Shown here piece after piece: positions 1-9,152 of a stretch of 25,102 nucleotides of DNA. The DNA comes from Planctomycetota bacterium (lineage in GTDB: Bacteria; Planctomycetota; Phycisphaerae; Phycisphaerales; SM1A02): positions 1-25,102 of the forward strand of contig RFOC01000006.1 in the NCBI GenBank assembly GCA_009926815.1, written 5' to 3'. The notes under the pieces are model-generated. The model did not search any database, was not told where the DNA came from, and saw only the letters and a list, made by a program, of their open reading frames with translations. Position 1 is the stretch's first letter, and each line of letters starts with the position of its first letter. Made by a program: the position numbers and the translations under genes.

Positions 1-709
1 TTCCTGCCTGGAGTCAATCCACCGAACGTCCGCTGCCTTCCCGCGAAGTCGCGGAACGCGAGATCCAGGTCCTCCACGCCGAAGTCGGGCCACAGCGTCT
101 CGGTCACGTGCAGCTCGGCGTAGCTGATCTGCCACAGCAGGAAGTTGCTCACCCGCATCTGGCCCGCCGTGCGAATCAGCAGGTCGGGGTCGGGAAGGCC
201 CGCGGTGCCGAGGTGGCCAGCGATGGTGCCCTCGTCGATGGCGGCTGGCGCAAGCGCACCCGCCTTCGCCTTGGCAGCGATCGCCCGAACGGCATCCACG
301 ATCTCGGCGCGAGCGCCGTAGTTCAGCGCCAGCGTCAACACCATGCCCGTGCCCTGCGCCGTGGCGCGTTCCGTCTCGTCCAGCAATGCCAGCACCTCGG
401 CCGGCATGCCCTCACGGCGGCCCAGCCGCCTGAACCGGATGCCGTTCCTGAGCATGAGTGGCAATTCGCTCTTCAGGTGCTCCTGCAGCAGCAGCATGAG
501 CGCCGCCACCTCGTCGGCAGGGCGGCTCCAGTTCTCGCTGCTGAAGCTGTACAGGGTGAGCGCCTCGATCTTGCGCTCAGCGCACGCTTCCACGATGCGG
601 CGCACGGTTCGGCTGCCCTCGTGGTGACCCATCACGCGTGCCAGGCCGCGGCGCTGCGCCCAGCGACCGTTGCCATCCATGATGATGGCCACATGGCGCG
701 GCAGGCTGG

Positions 710-713
<4 letters not shown>
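1..713 (-). CDS. uppS: Isoprenyl transferase (undecaprenyl diphosphate synthase), 3' end cut by window edge
   Basis: Cis-prenyltransferase that extends farnesyl diphosphate with isopentenyl diphosphate to make the C55 lipid carrier for peptidoglycan and O-antigen synthesis; acts at the cytoplasmic face of the membrane. About 237 residues are visible, against roughly 240-250 for the family, so only a few C-terminal residues are missing. The N-terminal motif IIMDGNGRWA carries the catalytic Asp13. The GHHEG motif, the SSENWSRP motif, the C-terminal LLIRTAGQMRVSNFLLWQ block and the WPDF motif are all recognisable. The family usually has a serine and glutamate in the RTSGE motif; here it reads RTAGQ. 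Its ATG (713-711) overlaps the purA stop as ATGA, so translation is probably coupled to purA. No promoter of its own is seen. Identification is secure; the reading frame stays open to base 1. Confidence 0.95.
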
Positions 714-2038
<1,325 letters not shown>

Positions 2039-2044
2039 GGGGGA

Positions 2045-2050
2045 ATGCTA
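2045..2050 (-). promoter_or_regulatory. -10-like box for purA, leaderless spacing
   Basis: TAGCAT on the minus strand ends six bases before the purA GTG. With the usual six to eight bases from -10 to transcription start, the RNA would begin at the start codon. No clear -35 or Shine-Dalgarno sequence is seen. Confidence 0.55.
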
Positions 2051-2072
2051 ACGCCGCCGGGTGCGTCCGCCG

Positions 2073-2078
2073 TACGCT
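2073..2078 (+). promoter_or_regulatory. -10-like box for hemW, leaderless spacing
   Basis: TACGCT ends six bases before the GTG at 2085. It favours 2085 over the in-frame GTG at 2061 as the hemW start. Confidence 0.5.
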
Positions 2079-2084
2079 TGTCCC

Positions 2085-3287
2085 GTGGCCACGCGTGCGG
2101 ACATCCCGCTTGGAACCCTGCAGCCCGTGGCGTTGTCCACGCTCCTGGCGCAGGGTTCCCACCGTTTCCGTGGCGTGTACGCCCATGTGCCGTTCTGCCG
2201 GCACAAGTGCCACTACTGCGACTTCTACAGTTTCGTGGATGCCGAAGACCGGCGACAGGCCTATGTGGACCGGGCGATCGCGGAGATCGACGCCTGGGCC
2301 GAAGTGGTGCAGGCTCCGCTGGAGACGCTCTTCGTGGGCGGTGGCACGCCCACCATGCTCCGGCCCGGGCAACTGAGCGCATGCCTTGCGCACCTTCGCG
2401 GGCGCCTGCCCTGGGCGGATGGCCATGAATGGACCGTGGAGGCGAATCCGGAGACCGTGGACCCCGAGATCGCCCGTGCGCTGGTGGAGGCGGGCGTGAC
2501 CCGCGTCTCCATGGGCGCCCAGAGCTTCCAGCCGCGGCTGCTGAAGGCCCTCGAGCGTCACCATGATCCAGCGTCGGTCGGCCGCGCGGTCGATGCGCTC
2601 CGCCACGCGGGACTGAGGCAGGTGAACCTGGATCTGATCTACGCCATTCCGGGCGGCACGCTGGACGAATGGCGGGATGACCTGCGACAGGCGATCGCGC
2701 TTGCGCCCGATCATGTCTCGTGCTACGGCCTCATGTACGAGGCCAACACGCCACTGGGCCAGCGTCACGCGCGAGGGCAGGTGCAGGGGGCGCCCGAGGA
2801 GCTCGAGGTGGCCATGCATGAGGCCGCATGCGAGACGCTGGCTGCGGCGGGATTCGAGCATTACGAGATCAGCAACTGGGCGCTGCCGGGGCGCCGCTGC
2901 CGTCACAACGAGCTCTACTGGCGGAACGAGGACTGGCTGACCGTTGGGCCCGCCGCCAGCGGCCACGCCTCGGGATTGCGCTGGCGGAACGTGCCTCGAC
3001 TGGGAGACTGGCTCGGGCAGGGGCCGTGGTCGCCGGTGCAGGACGTGGAGCGGCTGGACGAGGATGGCCAGGTGGGCGAGGCATTCATGATGGGTCTTCG
3101 GCTGCTCGAGGGCATGCCCCTGGAAAGGGTGCAGTCGCTCCTGCGGCAGGGGCGCCGGGGCGTGGCCCGGCAGCTGGCGATCGCTGCGCACATGGAGTCG
3201 GGGTTGCTGGAGGCGGCGGGGGATCGCCTGCGGCACACGCCCCGAGGACGCTTGCTGGCCAGCCAGGTCGCCATGGATCTGCTCTGA
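2085..3287 (+). CDS. hemW: HemW-like radical SAM protein (heme chaperone)
   Basis: Radical SAM protein of the HemN/HemW family. HemW is thought to bind heme and deliver it to respiratory enzymes; it is not a coproporphyrinogen dehydrogenase. The cluster motif near residue 40 reads CRHKCHYCDF, that is CxxxCxxCxF. This is the HemW pattern; true HemN has a fourth cysteine in place of the phenylalanine. GGGTPTML, VEANPET, VSMGAQSFQ, LDLIYAIPG and HYEISNWA follow in the usual family order, and the C-terminal HemN-type domain is present. Length is 400 residues, close to family size. Starting at GTG 2085 gives a short N-terminal extension before the barrel and places a -10-like box six bases upstream; 2061 is an alternative. 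It is divergent from purA and convergent with the ACT protein. Confidence 0.9.
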   Translation: MATRADIPLGTLQPVALSTLLAQGSHRFRGVYAHVPFCRHKCHYCDFYSFVDAEDRRQAYVDRAIAEIDAWAEVVQAPLETLFVGGGTPTMLRPGQLSACLAHLRGRLPWADGHEWTVEANPETVDPEIARALVEAGVTRVSMGAQSFQPRLLKALERHHDPASVGRAVDALRHAGLRQVNLDLIYAIPGGTLDEWRDDLRQAIALAPDHVSCYGLMYEANTPLGQRHARGQVQGAPEELEVAMHEAACETLAAAGFEHYEISNWALPGRRCRHNELYWRNEDWLTVGPAASGHASGLRWRNVPRLGDWLGQGPWSPVQDVERLDEDGQVGEAFMMGLRLLEGMPLERVQSLLRQGRRGVARQLAIAAHMESGLLEAAGDRLRHTPRGRLLASQVAMDLL

Positions 3288-3288
3288 T

Positions 3289-3305
3289 GGCGCGGCCGCC
3301 GCGCC
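3289..3305. terminator. GC-rich hairpin between convergent hemW and ACT gene
   Basis: GGCGCGG pairs with CCGCGCC across a three-base loop, one base after the hemW stop and before the stop of the opposing gene. There is no T tract, so it is a candidate two-way terminator only. Confidence 0.4.
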
Positions 3306-3311
3306 CGTGGT

Positions 3312-3716
3312 TCAGGCGGCGGAGAGCACCTTCTGCAGCTTGGGTTCGTCGGCCTCGTCCACCCACACCATGGCGGCCAGCGCCCCGTTCACGGTCACGC
3401 TCTGGATCGCCTCGATGTTGATGCCGGCGGTCGCGATGGCATCGAGCGTTCGGGTCAGGCCACCCGAGTGCGACGGATCGTGGAGCAGGAAGGCGGGTTG
3501 CTCGAAGGCCTCCAGGTCGGCATCGCGACTGAAGGCACGGAACTGCTCGGCTCGCTCCGGAATGCAGTGGAATCCCGTGGTGTGCCGGCCGTGCACGGGG
3601 CCCCACATGCCCAGCAACTCGACATCCGCCTCGCGAAGTCGCGAAGCCAGTGCGGCCAGGGCCCCCGGTCGATGCGGCAGGCGGAGGACGAAATCGGTCA
3701 CCCGCTTCCAGTGCAT
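3312..3716 (-). CDS. Tandem ACT-domain protein
   Basis: A 134-residue soluble protein made of two ACT-like halves. The first starts at about residue 6 (VTDFVLRLPHRPGALAALASRL). The second covers about residues 78-130 and contains GLTRTLDAIATAGINIEAIQ. ACT domains bind small ligands, usually amino acids, and stand-alone tandem ACT proteins are usually sensors; the ligand cannot be read from the sequence. The start at ATG 3716 was chosen because a TACCAT box ends six bases upstream; a second ATG at 3724 is out of frame. It is divergent from the unknown/fumarylacetoacetase pair, 54 bases apart, so a sensing role in tyrosine or phenylalanine catabolism is possible. That link is inference from position. 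Confidence 0.85.
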   Translation of the reverse strand: MHWKRVTDFVLRLPHRPGALAALASRLREADVELLGMWGPVHGRHTTGFHCIPERAEQFRAFSRDADLEAFEQPAFLLHDPSHSGGLTRTLDAIATAGINIEAIQSVTVNGALAAMVWVDEADEPKLQKVLSAA

Positions 3717-3722
3717 GCAGTC

Positions 3723-3728
3723 ATGGTA
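3723..3728 (-). promoter_or_regulatory. -10-like box for the ACT gene, leaderless spacing
   Basis: TACCAT on the minus strand, six bases before the ATG at 3716-3714. It decides the start codon of the ACT protein. Confidence 0.55.
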
Positions 3729-3758
3729 ACGCTGCGTGCAGGTCCGTGTGGGTTGGAC

Positions 3759-3764
3759 TACCCT
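3759..3764 (+). promoter_or_regulatory. -10-like box for the unknown gene/fumarylacetoacetase unit
   Basis: TACCCT ends six bases before the GTG at 3771 and would drive both genes of the unit as a leaderless transcript. Confidence 0.55.
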
Positions 3765-3770
3765 GCCCGC

Positions 3771-4694
3771 GTGCGCTCCCTTCGACGACTGATGGAGGAA
3801 TCCATCGACTATGCCGGCCTGTTTCCGCCCGCCGAACTGGCCATGCGTCCCGCCGTGGAGCAGTACGCCAGGCACCGCGTCTCGGCGAACCGGTGGATGC
3901 TCTCCCGCTTCGTGGTGCCGGTGAAGCGACTCGAGGAGTTCGACCAGGCCGCGGCCGACCTGTTTCCCCGGAAGGGTGGCAGCCGTGATGACGCCTGGCG
4001 TCTCACGGTTCTCGTGTCGGGGCTGCACGAGGGAGCGCTGGACGGCGATCTGGAGGTGATCGAGGCCTTCAATGCGGCCTATCACCGCAAGGGCGGCACG
4101 GCCGCGGTGATCGACGCCATCGAGACCCGCGCCATCGACGGAGCGACCGTGGCCGAGGGGCTGGAGCGGATTCCGGAGGGCTTCGAGACCTGGGTGGAGA
4201 TCCCCTGGGACCGGGATCCCCGTGGCGCCATCGCGGCGCTGGGTGGTTTCGAGGCCGGGGCCAAGGTTCGCACCGGTGGCACGGCGCCCGTGGCTCATCC
4301 CACCGCCGCGCAGCTGGCCCTGTTCATCGATTCGGTCGCCTGTGCGGAGGCTCCCCTCAAGGCCACTGCCGGACTCCATCATCCCTGCCGCAATCGGAAC
4401 GACCGGGTCGGCTGCGACCAGTTCGGCTTCCTGGGCGTGTTCGTGGGCGCCTGCCTTCGCTGGCATGGTCGGCTGGACCGCGAGGGACTGGAGGCGATCC
4501 TGGAGGAGCGCGATCCCCGGGCCTTCCGGTTCGAGGAGGACGCGATCACCTGGCGCGATCACCGTCTGGGCGTGCGCGAGATCGATGATGCCCGGCGCAG
4601 GTTCATCCGGAGCTTCGGCAGCTGCAGCTTCGACGAGCCGCAGGATGACCTGCGCGCGCTGGGACTCATGCCGGCGGAGGCGCAGTCGCGATGA
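3771..4694 (+). CDS. Conserved protein of unknown function, coupled to fumarylacetoacetase
   Basis: A 307-residue soluble protein with no signal peptide or membrane segment. I do not recognise a catalytic family. From memory, similar uncharacterised proteins occur next to fumarylacetoacetase genes in other bacteria. The most conserved-looking parts are the N-terminal ESIDYAGLFPPA, a central GAKVRTGG, and LKATAGLHHPCR followed by GFLGVFVGA. The lysine and paired histidines of KATAGLHH would suit a small-molecule or metal site, but this is a guess. The GTG start at 3771 is supported by a -10-like box six bases upstream. Its stop overlaps the ATG of fumarylacetoacetase as ATGA, which argues for co-production and a role in tyrosine catabolism. 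Confidence 0.85.
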   Translation: MRSLRRLMEESIDYAGLFPPAELAMRPAVEQYARHRVSANRWMLSRFVVPVKRLEEFDQAAADLFPRKGGSRDDAWRLTVLVSGLHEGALDGDLEVIEAFNAAYHRKGGTAAVIDAIETRAIDGATVAEGLERIPEGFETWVEIPWDRDPRGAIAALGGFEAGAKVRTGGTAPVAHPTAAQLALFIDSVACAEAPLKATAGLHHPCRNRNDRVGCDQFGFLGVFVGACLRWHGRLDREGLEAILEERDPRAFRFEEDAITWRDHRLGVREIDDARRRFIRSFGSCSFDEPQDDLRALGLMPAEAQSR

Positions 4695-5986
4695 CGGGGC
4701 GAAGCTGGATCGAGAGTGCCAACCTGCCGGACGCGGACTTTCCGCTGCACCACCTGCCGTGGGGCCGCTTCGAGCGGGCCGACATGCCGGGTCGCTGGGC
4801 ACTGGGTGTGGCCATCGGCGCCATGGCGCTTGACGTGAGCCTGCTGGTGGAGGCGGGGCTGGCGCGAGGCCTCGACCGTTCCATCCGCGAGGCACTCGCC
4901 GCGCCATCCCTGAACCCGCTGCTGGCCCTGGGCCGTCCGGCGTGGCATCAGGCGCGGATGTGGGCCATGCGGCTGCTGGCCGCGGAGGAGCCGTCGCTGC
5001 GTGACCGCGCGGATCGGACCCGATTCCTGGTGCCGCGCGACCAGCTCCGCATGGCGCTGGCCATGGACGTGGGGGACTACACGGACTTCTACGCCAGCAT
5101 CCATCACGCCACCAACGTGGGAAGCATGTTCCGCCCGGACAATCCGCTGCTGCCCAACTGGCGGCATGTGCCCATCGGCTATCACGGTCGGGCCAGCACG
5201 CTGGTGCCTTCGGGCACCGCGGTCCGCCGGCCCTTCGGTCAGTCCAGTGCCGCCGACGCGGGTCCGCCCACCTTCGGACCGTGCCGCCTGTTCGACTACG
5301 AGCTCGAGGTGGGCGTGGTGCTCGGTCCGGGCAACGGCATGGGCGAGCGGATCGACATCGCCAGTGCGCGTGAGCGGCTCTTTGGCATCTGCCTGGTGAA
5401 CGACTGGAGCGCGCGTGACATCCAGAAGTGGGAGTACGTGCCGCTGGGACCGTTCACGGCGAAGAACTTCTGCACGTCCGTGGGTGCCTGGATCACGCCG
5501 ATCGAGGCCATCGAGCCGTGGCTGGAGCCCGGGCCGGTGCGAGACGCCGGAGCGCCGGAGAACCTGCCCTACCTGCGATGGAAGGACGACTTCACCTTCG
5601 ACCTGAGGCTGCAGGTGCTCCTGCGAAGCGCTCGCATGCGGGAGCAGGGCCAGCCGGCCCTGCAGGTCAGTCTGGGCAGCTACCGCGACATGTACTGGAC
5701 CTTCGCCCAGATGCTGACGCACCACGCGAGCACCGGTTGCGCCATGCGGCCGGGTGACCTGCTGGCCAGCGGCACGGTCAGCGGTCCGGTGCCGGAGAGC
5801 CGAGGGTGCCTGCTGGAGCGATCGTGGCGAGGGACGCAGCCGCTGGACCTGCCCGATGGTTCGCAGCGGAAGTTCCTGGAGGACGGCGACGAGGTCATCC
5901 TTCGTGGCTGGTTCGAGCCCAGGGGCTCCACGGGCAGGATCGGGCTGGGCGAATGCCGGGGCCTGGTGCTGCCGGCGCTGGCCTGA
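4691..5986 (+). CDS. fahA: Fumarylacetoacetase
   Basis: Last enzyme of tyrosine breakdown; hydrolyses 4-fumarylacetoacetate to fumarate and acetoacetate in the cytoplasm. The protein is 431 residues, normal for the full-length eukaryote-like FAH class. The N-terminal SH3-like domain covers roughly residues 1-115. Metal ligands appear in MDVGDYTDFYAS (Asp), FDYELEVG (two Glu) and NDWSARDIQ (Asp). The catalytic His region SIHHATNVG and the GYHGRAS motif are intact. GTVSGP lies near the C-terminus. ATG 4691 overlaps the upstream gene's stop by four bases. It is convergent with the DUF192 gene, with three bases between the stops. Together with the homogentisate dioxygenase gene and HPPD it forms most of the homogentisate pathway. 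Confidence 0.97.
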   Translation: MTGRSWIESANLPDADFPLHHLPWGRFERADMPGRWALGVAIGAMALDVSLLVEAGLARGLDRSIREALAAPSLNPLLALGRPAWHQARMWAMRLLAAEEPSLRDRADRTRFLVPRDQLRMALAMDVGDYTDFYASIHHATNVGSMFRPDNPLLPNWRHVPIGYHGRASTLVPSGTAVRRPFGQSSAADAGPPTFGPCRLFDYELEVGVVLGPGNGMGERIDIASARERLFGICLVNDWSARDIQKWEYVPLGPFTAKNFCTSVGAWITPIEAIEPWLEPGPVRDAGAPENLPYLRWKDDFTFDLRLQVLLRSARMREQGQPALQVSLGSYRDMYWTFAQMLTHHASTGCAMRPGDLLASGTVSGPVPESRGCLLERSWRGTQPLDLPDGSQRKFLEDGDEVILRGWFEPRGSTGRIGLGECRGLVLPALA

Positions 5987-5989
5987 GGC

Positions 5990-6547
5990 TCACTTCAGGT
6001 AGGTGCGCAGCTTCGCGTAGTCCAGCTTGACCTGGGTGCCTCGCTTCACGCCGATCCTGCCGAGCAGGCCCGGCTGCACCTCGATGGCGAACAGGCAGTC
6101 GGCGCTCGAGGGATAGCGCTTGAGCCTGTTCATGTAGGCCTGGCGGCTCTCGTCCTTGCCCTGGGGCGGCTCCACCTTCATGGTGTAGACGTCCACCACC
6201 TTGCCGGTGCGGTCCAGATAGGCCACGTCGAGGTCCATGAGGCAGTCGATCATCCAGAAGTTCAGGATGTTGGACTGCGGGAAGCAGAAGAGCATGCCGG
6301 CGTTCTCGGCCAGCGTGGTTCGGCCACTCATGCCCTTCTCCACATGGGCCCGGGTGGCGGCCACCTCCAGTTCGAAGGGCTTGCCGTTGAGCAGCACGGT
6401 CTCCACGGGCAGTCCCGCGGGCGAGGTCCTGGCCGGCGTGGCTCCCGTCGCGGGCGGTGCGGCGGACTGCTGGACCACGAAGACCGCGGCGCCCGCGGTG
6501 AGTGCCGACACGATCGCCCACTTGATGCCTGCGGTCATCATGCTCAC
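5990..6547 (-). CDS. Exported or membrane-anchored DUF192 protein
   Basis: A 185-residue protein. A hydrophobic N-terminal stretch (about residues 7-25) looks like a signal peptide or membrane anchor and is followed by an Ala/Pro/Thr-rich linker. The DUF192 domain covers about residues 50-183. Its family marks are HVEKGMSGRTTLAENAGMLF and FWMIDCLMDLDVAYLD. The function of DUF192 proteins is not established; many are small secreted beta-barrel proteins. The GTG start at 6547 gives a GTGA overlap with the end of the homogentisate dioxygenase gene; GTG 6550 and ATG 6541 or 6538 are alternatives. It is the second gene of that unit, but DUF192 is widespread and its place here need not mean a role in tyrosine breakdown. 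Confidence 0.88.
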   Translation of the reverse strand: MSMMTAGIKWAIVSALTAGAAVFVVQQSAAPPATGATPARTSPAGLPVETVLLNGKPFELEVAATRAHVEKGMSGRTTLAENAGMLFCFPQSNILNFWMIDCLMDLDVAYLDRTGKVVDVYTMKVEPPQGKDESRQAYMNRLKRYPSSADCLFAIEVQPGLLGRIGVKRGTQVKLDYAKLRTYLK

Positions 6548-7779
6548 CACGTGTTCGCCACCGGAGTTCGTGCGGCGGCGTCGCGAGCCGCGGGGAAGTG
6601 CTCCTCCTCCCAGCTCTTCGGATACGCCAGGTCATCCATGTCCAGCGCGGCCCGGGTGGGGAAGAGCGGGCGGAAGGTGTCGCACATGACCGCCAGCTCG
6701 TCGGTGCGGGTGGCGCCGATCGACGTCTCCACGGTGCCCGGATGCGGCCCGTGCGGAATGCCCTGCGGATGCAGCGTGATGCTGCCCACCTCGATGCCCT
6801 TTCGCGCCTTGTAGTTGCCCTGCACGTAGTAGAGCACCTCGTCGCTGTCGAGATTGCTGTGGTTGTACGGCACCACGATCGCCTGCGGGTGGAAGTCGAG
6901 CAGCCGCGGGCAGAAGCTGCAGATCACGAAGTTGTGGCCCTCGAAGGTCTGGTGCGTGGGCGGCGGCATGTGGTGCTTGCCCACGATGGGACTGAAGTCG
7001 TCGATGTTGAAGCAGTACGGGTAGTAGCAGCCGTCCCAACCGACCACGTCGCAGGGGTGGTGCCTGTAGGTGTAGGCGTGCACGCAGTCACGGGCCTTGA
7101 TGCGCACCTCGAAGTCGCCCTTCTGGTCGAAGGTGAGCGGCAGTTCCGGCACCCGCAGGTCGCGCTCGCAGAACGGCGCGTGCTCCAGGAACTGGCTGGT
7201 CTGCTTGCTCAGGTACCGCGGCGGCGGGGCGATGTGGCTGCCGTTGGCCGTCTCGAACCCGATGAAGCGTGGTCCGGGCTCGCCCGCCTTCGGGGCATCG
7301 AAGCTCATGCGGTAGATGGTGCCCTTCGGGATCACGATGTAGTCGCGTTCGCGGAACTTCAGCGTGCCGAAGCTGGTCTCCAGCGTGCCGCTGCCGAAGT
7401 GGATGAACAGGCACTCGTCGCCCTGGGCGTTCTTGAAGTGGTAGCTCATCGGCTCGGCCGGCACGCAGGCGAACATCTCCACGTCCGAGTTGCCGAAGAG
7501 CACCACGCGTCCGGTCACCGGGTCGCCCTGGGGCTTCATGCCCGCGGTCTTGGCGTGACGCATGCGCATCACGGTCTCCTCCACGTAGGTCGCCTTCGTG
7601 CCGTAGAGGGTGCGCCACCCGATCACCTGAGTGGGCGGGTGCACGTGGTACATGGTGCTGGTGGGTCCCACGAAGCCCTCGGTCCCGAAGACCTCCTCGG
7701 AATAGAGCGCTCCATCCGGGCGGCGGAACTGGATGTGGCGCTTCGGGGGCAGCGAACCAAGCTTCATGTAGTGGGGCAT
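6544..7779 (-). CDS. hmgA: Homogentisate 1,2-dioxygenase
   Basis: Opens the ring of homogentisate with O2 to give 4-maleylacetoacetate, using mononuclear non-heme iron in the cytoplasm. The protein is 411 residues, somewhat shorter than the roughly 440 of the human and Pseudomonas enzymes. The cupin iron site is visible as PYNHSNLDSDEV (His307 and a nearby acidic ligand) and IPHGPHPG (second His). GWDGCYYPYCFNIDDFSPIVG and the THQTFEGHNFVICSF block are typical. The ATG at 7779 begins the conserved MPHYMKLGSLPPKRHIQFR region. A GAGGT stretch about nine bases upstream may be a Shine-Dalgarno site, unlike most genes here. The stop overlaps the DUF192 start by four bases. It is divergent from the pseudouridine synthase gene. 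Confidence 0.97.
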   Translation of the reverse strand: MPHYMKLGSLPPKRHIQFRRPDGALYSEEVFGTEGFVGPTSTMYHVHPPTQVIGWRTLYGTKATYVEETVMRMRHAKTAGMKPQGDPVTGRVVLFGNSDVEMFACVPAEPMSYHFKNAQGDECLFIHFGSGTLETSFGTLKFRERDYIVIPKGTIYRMSFDAPKAGEPGPRFIGFETANGSHIAPPPRYLSKQTSQFLEHAPFCERDLRVPELPLTFDQKGDFEVRIKARDCVHAYTYRHHPCDVVGWDGCYYPYCFNIDDFSPIVGKHHMPPPTHQTFEGHNFVICSFCPRLLDFHPQAIVVPYNHSNLDSDEVLYYVQGNYKARKGIEVGSITLHPQGIPHGPHPGTVETSIGATRTDELAVMCDTFRPLFPTRAALDMDDLAYPKSWEEEHFPAARDAAARTPVANTW

Positions 7780-7799
7780 GGGAGTCGACCTCGGCCGCA

Positions 7800-7805
7800 A
7801 GTGTA
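7800..7805 (-). promoter_or_regulatory. -10-like box for hmgA
   Basis: TACACT on the minus strand, 20 bases before the hmgA ATG. A transcript from it would carry a leader of about 13 bases including a GAGGT element. Confidence 0.4.
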
Positions 7806-7848
7806 CGGCCGTGGGGGCGGCGTTTCACCCGGCGCGGTCCAGGTGGCC

Positions 7849-7854
7849 GATACT
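7849..7854 (+). promoter_or_regulatory. -10-like box for the pseudouridine synthase gene, leaderless spacing
   Basis: GATACT ends six bases before the GTG at 7861. The same hexamer at the same distance precedes the ABC exporter gene. Confidence 0.45.
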
Positions 7855-7860
7855 TGAGCG

Positions 7861-8535
7861 GTGTCCGATGCCCACGCCCCATCGCCCCAGGTGATCCGGC
7901 GCCTCGCCGACTGGATGGTGCTCGACAAGCCCTCGGGCTGGCACACCGTTGAACAGGAGGGTGGCGACGCGGCATCGGTGGAGGCGTGGCTGCGGCAGTC
8001 CGAGCCGGCCTGCGCTGCACTCCAGGAGTCGGGACTCTGCCATCGACTGGATCAATGGACCAGCGGATGCCTGGTGGTGGCCATGACGGCGGAGGCGCAC
8101 GAGCGGCTTCGCGACGCCTTCTCCCAGTCGGGCAGCGGCGTGCGCAAGTCGTATCTGGCGCTGGCTCGGCGCGGCCTGTCACCCGAGGGTCGCTTCCGGC
8201 TGCATTTCCAGAGCAGGTACAAGCGCTCGGCGAAGGTCTCCGTGCGCGAGGCGGGCGATGCCTGGAGCGCCGGTCGCTGCATCTGGAAGGTGCTCCGCAA
8301 GGCGGACGCGGGGCACGATCTGGTGCAGGTGGAACTCATCGGGCCCGGCCGGCGACATCAGATCCGTGCCGGGCTGGCCCATCTGGGGCATCCCCTGGCG
8401 GGTGACACGCTCTACGGCGGCTCGAATCCCGACGAGGGCCAGGGGCCCGCCCTGCATGCCTGGCGCATCGAGATCGACGGCGAGAGCGTGATCGCGGCAC
8501 CGCCGCCGCGCTTCGGACCGGCTCCGTCCGGGTGA
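7861..8535 (+). CDS. RluA-family RNA pseudouridine synthase
   Basis: A 224-residue catalytic domain of the RluA/RsuA-type pseudouridine synthases, which turn specific uridines in rRNA or tRNA into pseudouridine. The catalytic motif HRLDQWTSGCLVV contains the invariant Asp. The second family motif GRRHQIRAGLAHLGHPLAGDTLYGG is intact, followed by LHAWRI. There is no N-terminal S4 domain, so it is a short, stand-alone form and its RNA target cannot be predicted. The GTG start at 7861 is chosen by the -10-like box and by the conserved VLDKPSGWHT strand beginning about 20 residues in. It stands 38 bases upstream of the lipoprotein gene. Confidence 0.92.
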   Translation: MSDAHAPSPQVIRRLADWMVLDKPSGWHTVEQEGGDAASVEAWLRQSEPACAALQESGLCHRLDQWTSGCLVVAMTAEAHERLRDAFSQSGSGVRKSYLALARRGLSPEGRFRLHFQSRYKRSAKVSVREAGDAWSAGRCIWKVLRKADAGHDLVQVELIGPGRRHQIRAGLAHLGHPLAGDTLYGGSNPDEGQGPALHAWRIEIDGESVIAAPPPRFGPAPSG

Positions 8536-8558
8536 CGCACGCCCCGGCGTTGATCTGC

Positions 8559-8564
8559 CACAAT
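8559..8564 (+). promoter_or_regulatory. Possible -10 box for the lipoprotein/methyltransferase unit
   Basis: CACAAT ends nine bases before the ATG at 8574; a near-leaderless transcript would result. It is weaker than the TANNNT boxes elsewhere. Confidence 0.35.
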
Positions 8565-8573
8565 GCCCCCCGC

Positions 8574-9152
8574 ATGAACAGGCTCCTCGTCTCGTCCGCG
8601 CTGCTCGTCCTGACCGTCGCCGGCTGCGCCTCGCCATCGGCGCCGCCTCGCTTCCTGCCCGCTGGCGCGACGCTTGGCGCCGATGCGCAGGATCCGGATC
8701 TCCAGACGTGGCGCAGTCCACTGGCCAACCCCTCCGCCTGGAAGTCGGTCTTCGTCGAGCCGGTCGAGATGCGGGTGCGCGTCGACGATCGCAAGCGGGC
8801 CGATGCGCTTCCTCGGGAGCTGCAGGCCAACCTGAGCGACTTCATCCGGCTGCCGAAGGCCGACGGGCCCGGCCCGGGCGTTCTGGTGGTGAAGGCCGCC
8901 ATCACCGGAGCCAGGCCCGACGATCCGCTGGTCGACCTGGGTGTGCATCAGGGATCGCGCGGCGAGGGCGGATACACGTCGGTGCAGATCTACGCGCTGC
9001 AGGAAGGCAAGCCGGTGGCGGCGCTCGATCGCACCATCTGGAGCCACAAGCTCACGCTGGACGCCGACGCGGCCTGGGGCCGCGCGGAACGCGCCCTGCA
9101 GCAGGCTGCCGGCGAGTTCGCGAAGGTGCTCGGCGTGCAGGCCGCCAGATGA
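8574..9152 (+). CDS. Lipoprotein, DUF3313-like
   Basis: A 192-residue protein with a type II signal peptide: hydrophobic LLVSSALLVLTVAGC ends in a lipobox with Cys18, so it should be lipid-anchored in the cell envelope. The mature part resembles the DUF3313 lipoproteins. Evidence for this is the WKSVFVEPVEMRV segment, the LPRELQANLSDFI helix, and GVLVVKAAITGARPDDPLVD. The function of that family is unknown. The family call is by memory of its pattern and is less sure than the lipoprotein call. ATG 8574 starts directly at the signal peptide. The stop overlaps the methyltransferase start as ATGA. Confidence 0.85.
   Translation: MNRLLVSSALLVLTVAGCASPSAPPRFLPAGATLGADAQDPDLQTWRSPLANPSAWKSVFVEPVEMRVRVDDRKRADALPRELQANLSDFIRLPKADGPGPGVLVVKAAITGARPDDPLVDLGVHQGSRGEGGYTSVQIYALQEGKPVAALDRTIWSHKLTLDADAAWGRAERALQQAAGEFAKVLGVQAAR

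Noticed and set aside
2061..2084. Earlier GTG start for hemW
   Set aside because: It would overlap the -10-like box and add eight residues with no family similarity; GTG 2085 fits better.
5982..5999. CCTGA/TCAGG hairpin between fahA and the DUF192 gene
   Set aside because: The stem is only five base pairs, and opposed TGA stops create short palindromes by themselves. Too weak to list as a terminator.
8941..8958. A frame beginning MCIRDR, which resembles the translation of Nextera adaptor sequence often seen in contaminated assemblies
   Set aside because: The bases (GTGTGCATCAGGGATCGC) are not the transposon mosaic end, and they fall inside the intact lipoprotein gene. It is a coincidence, not adaptor contamination.
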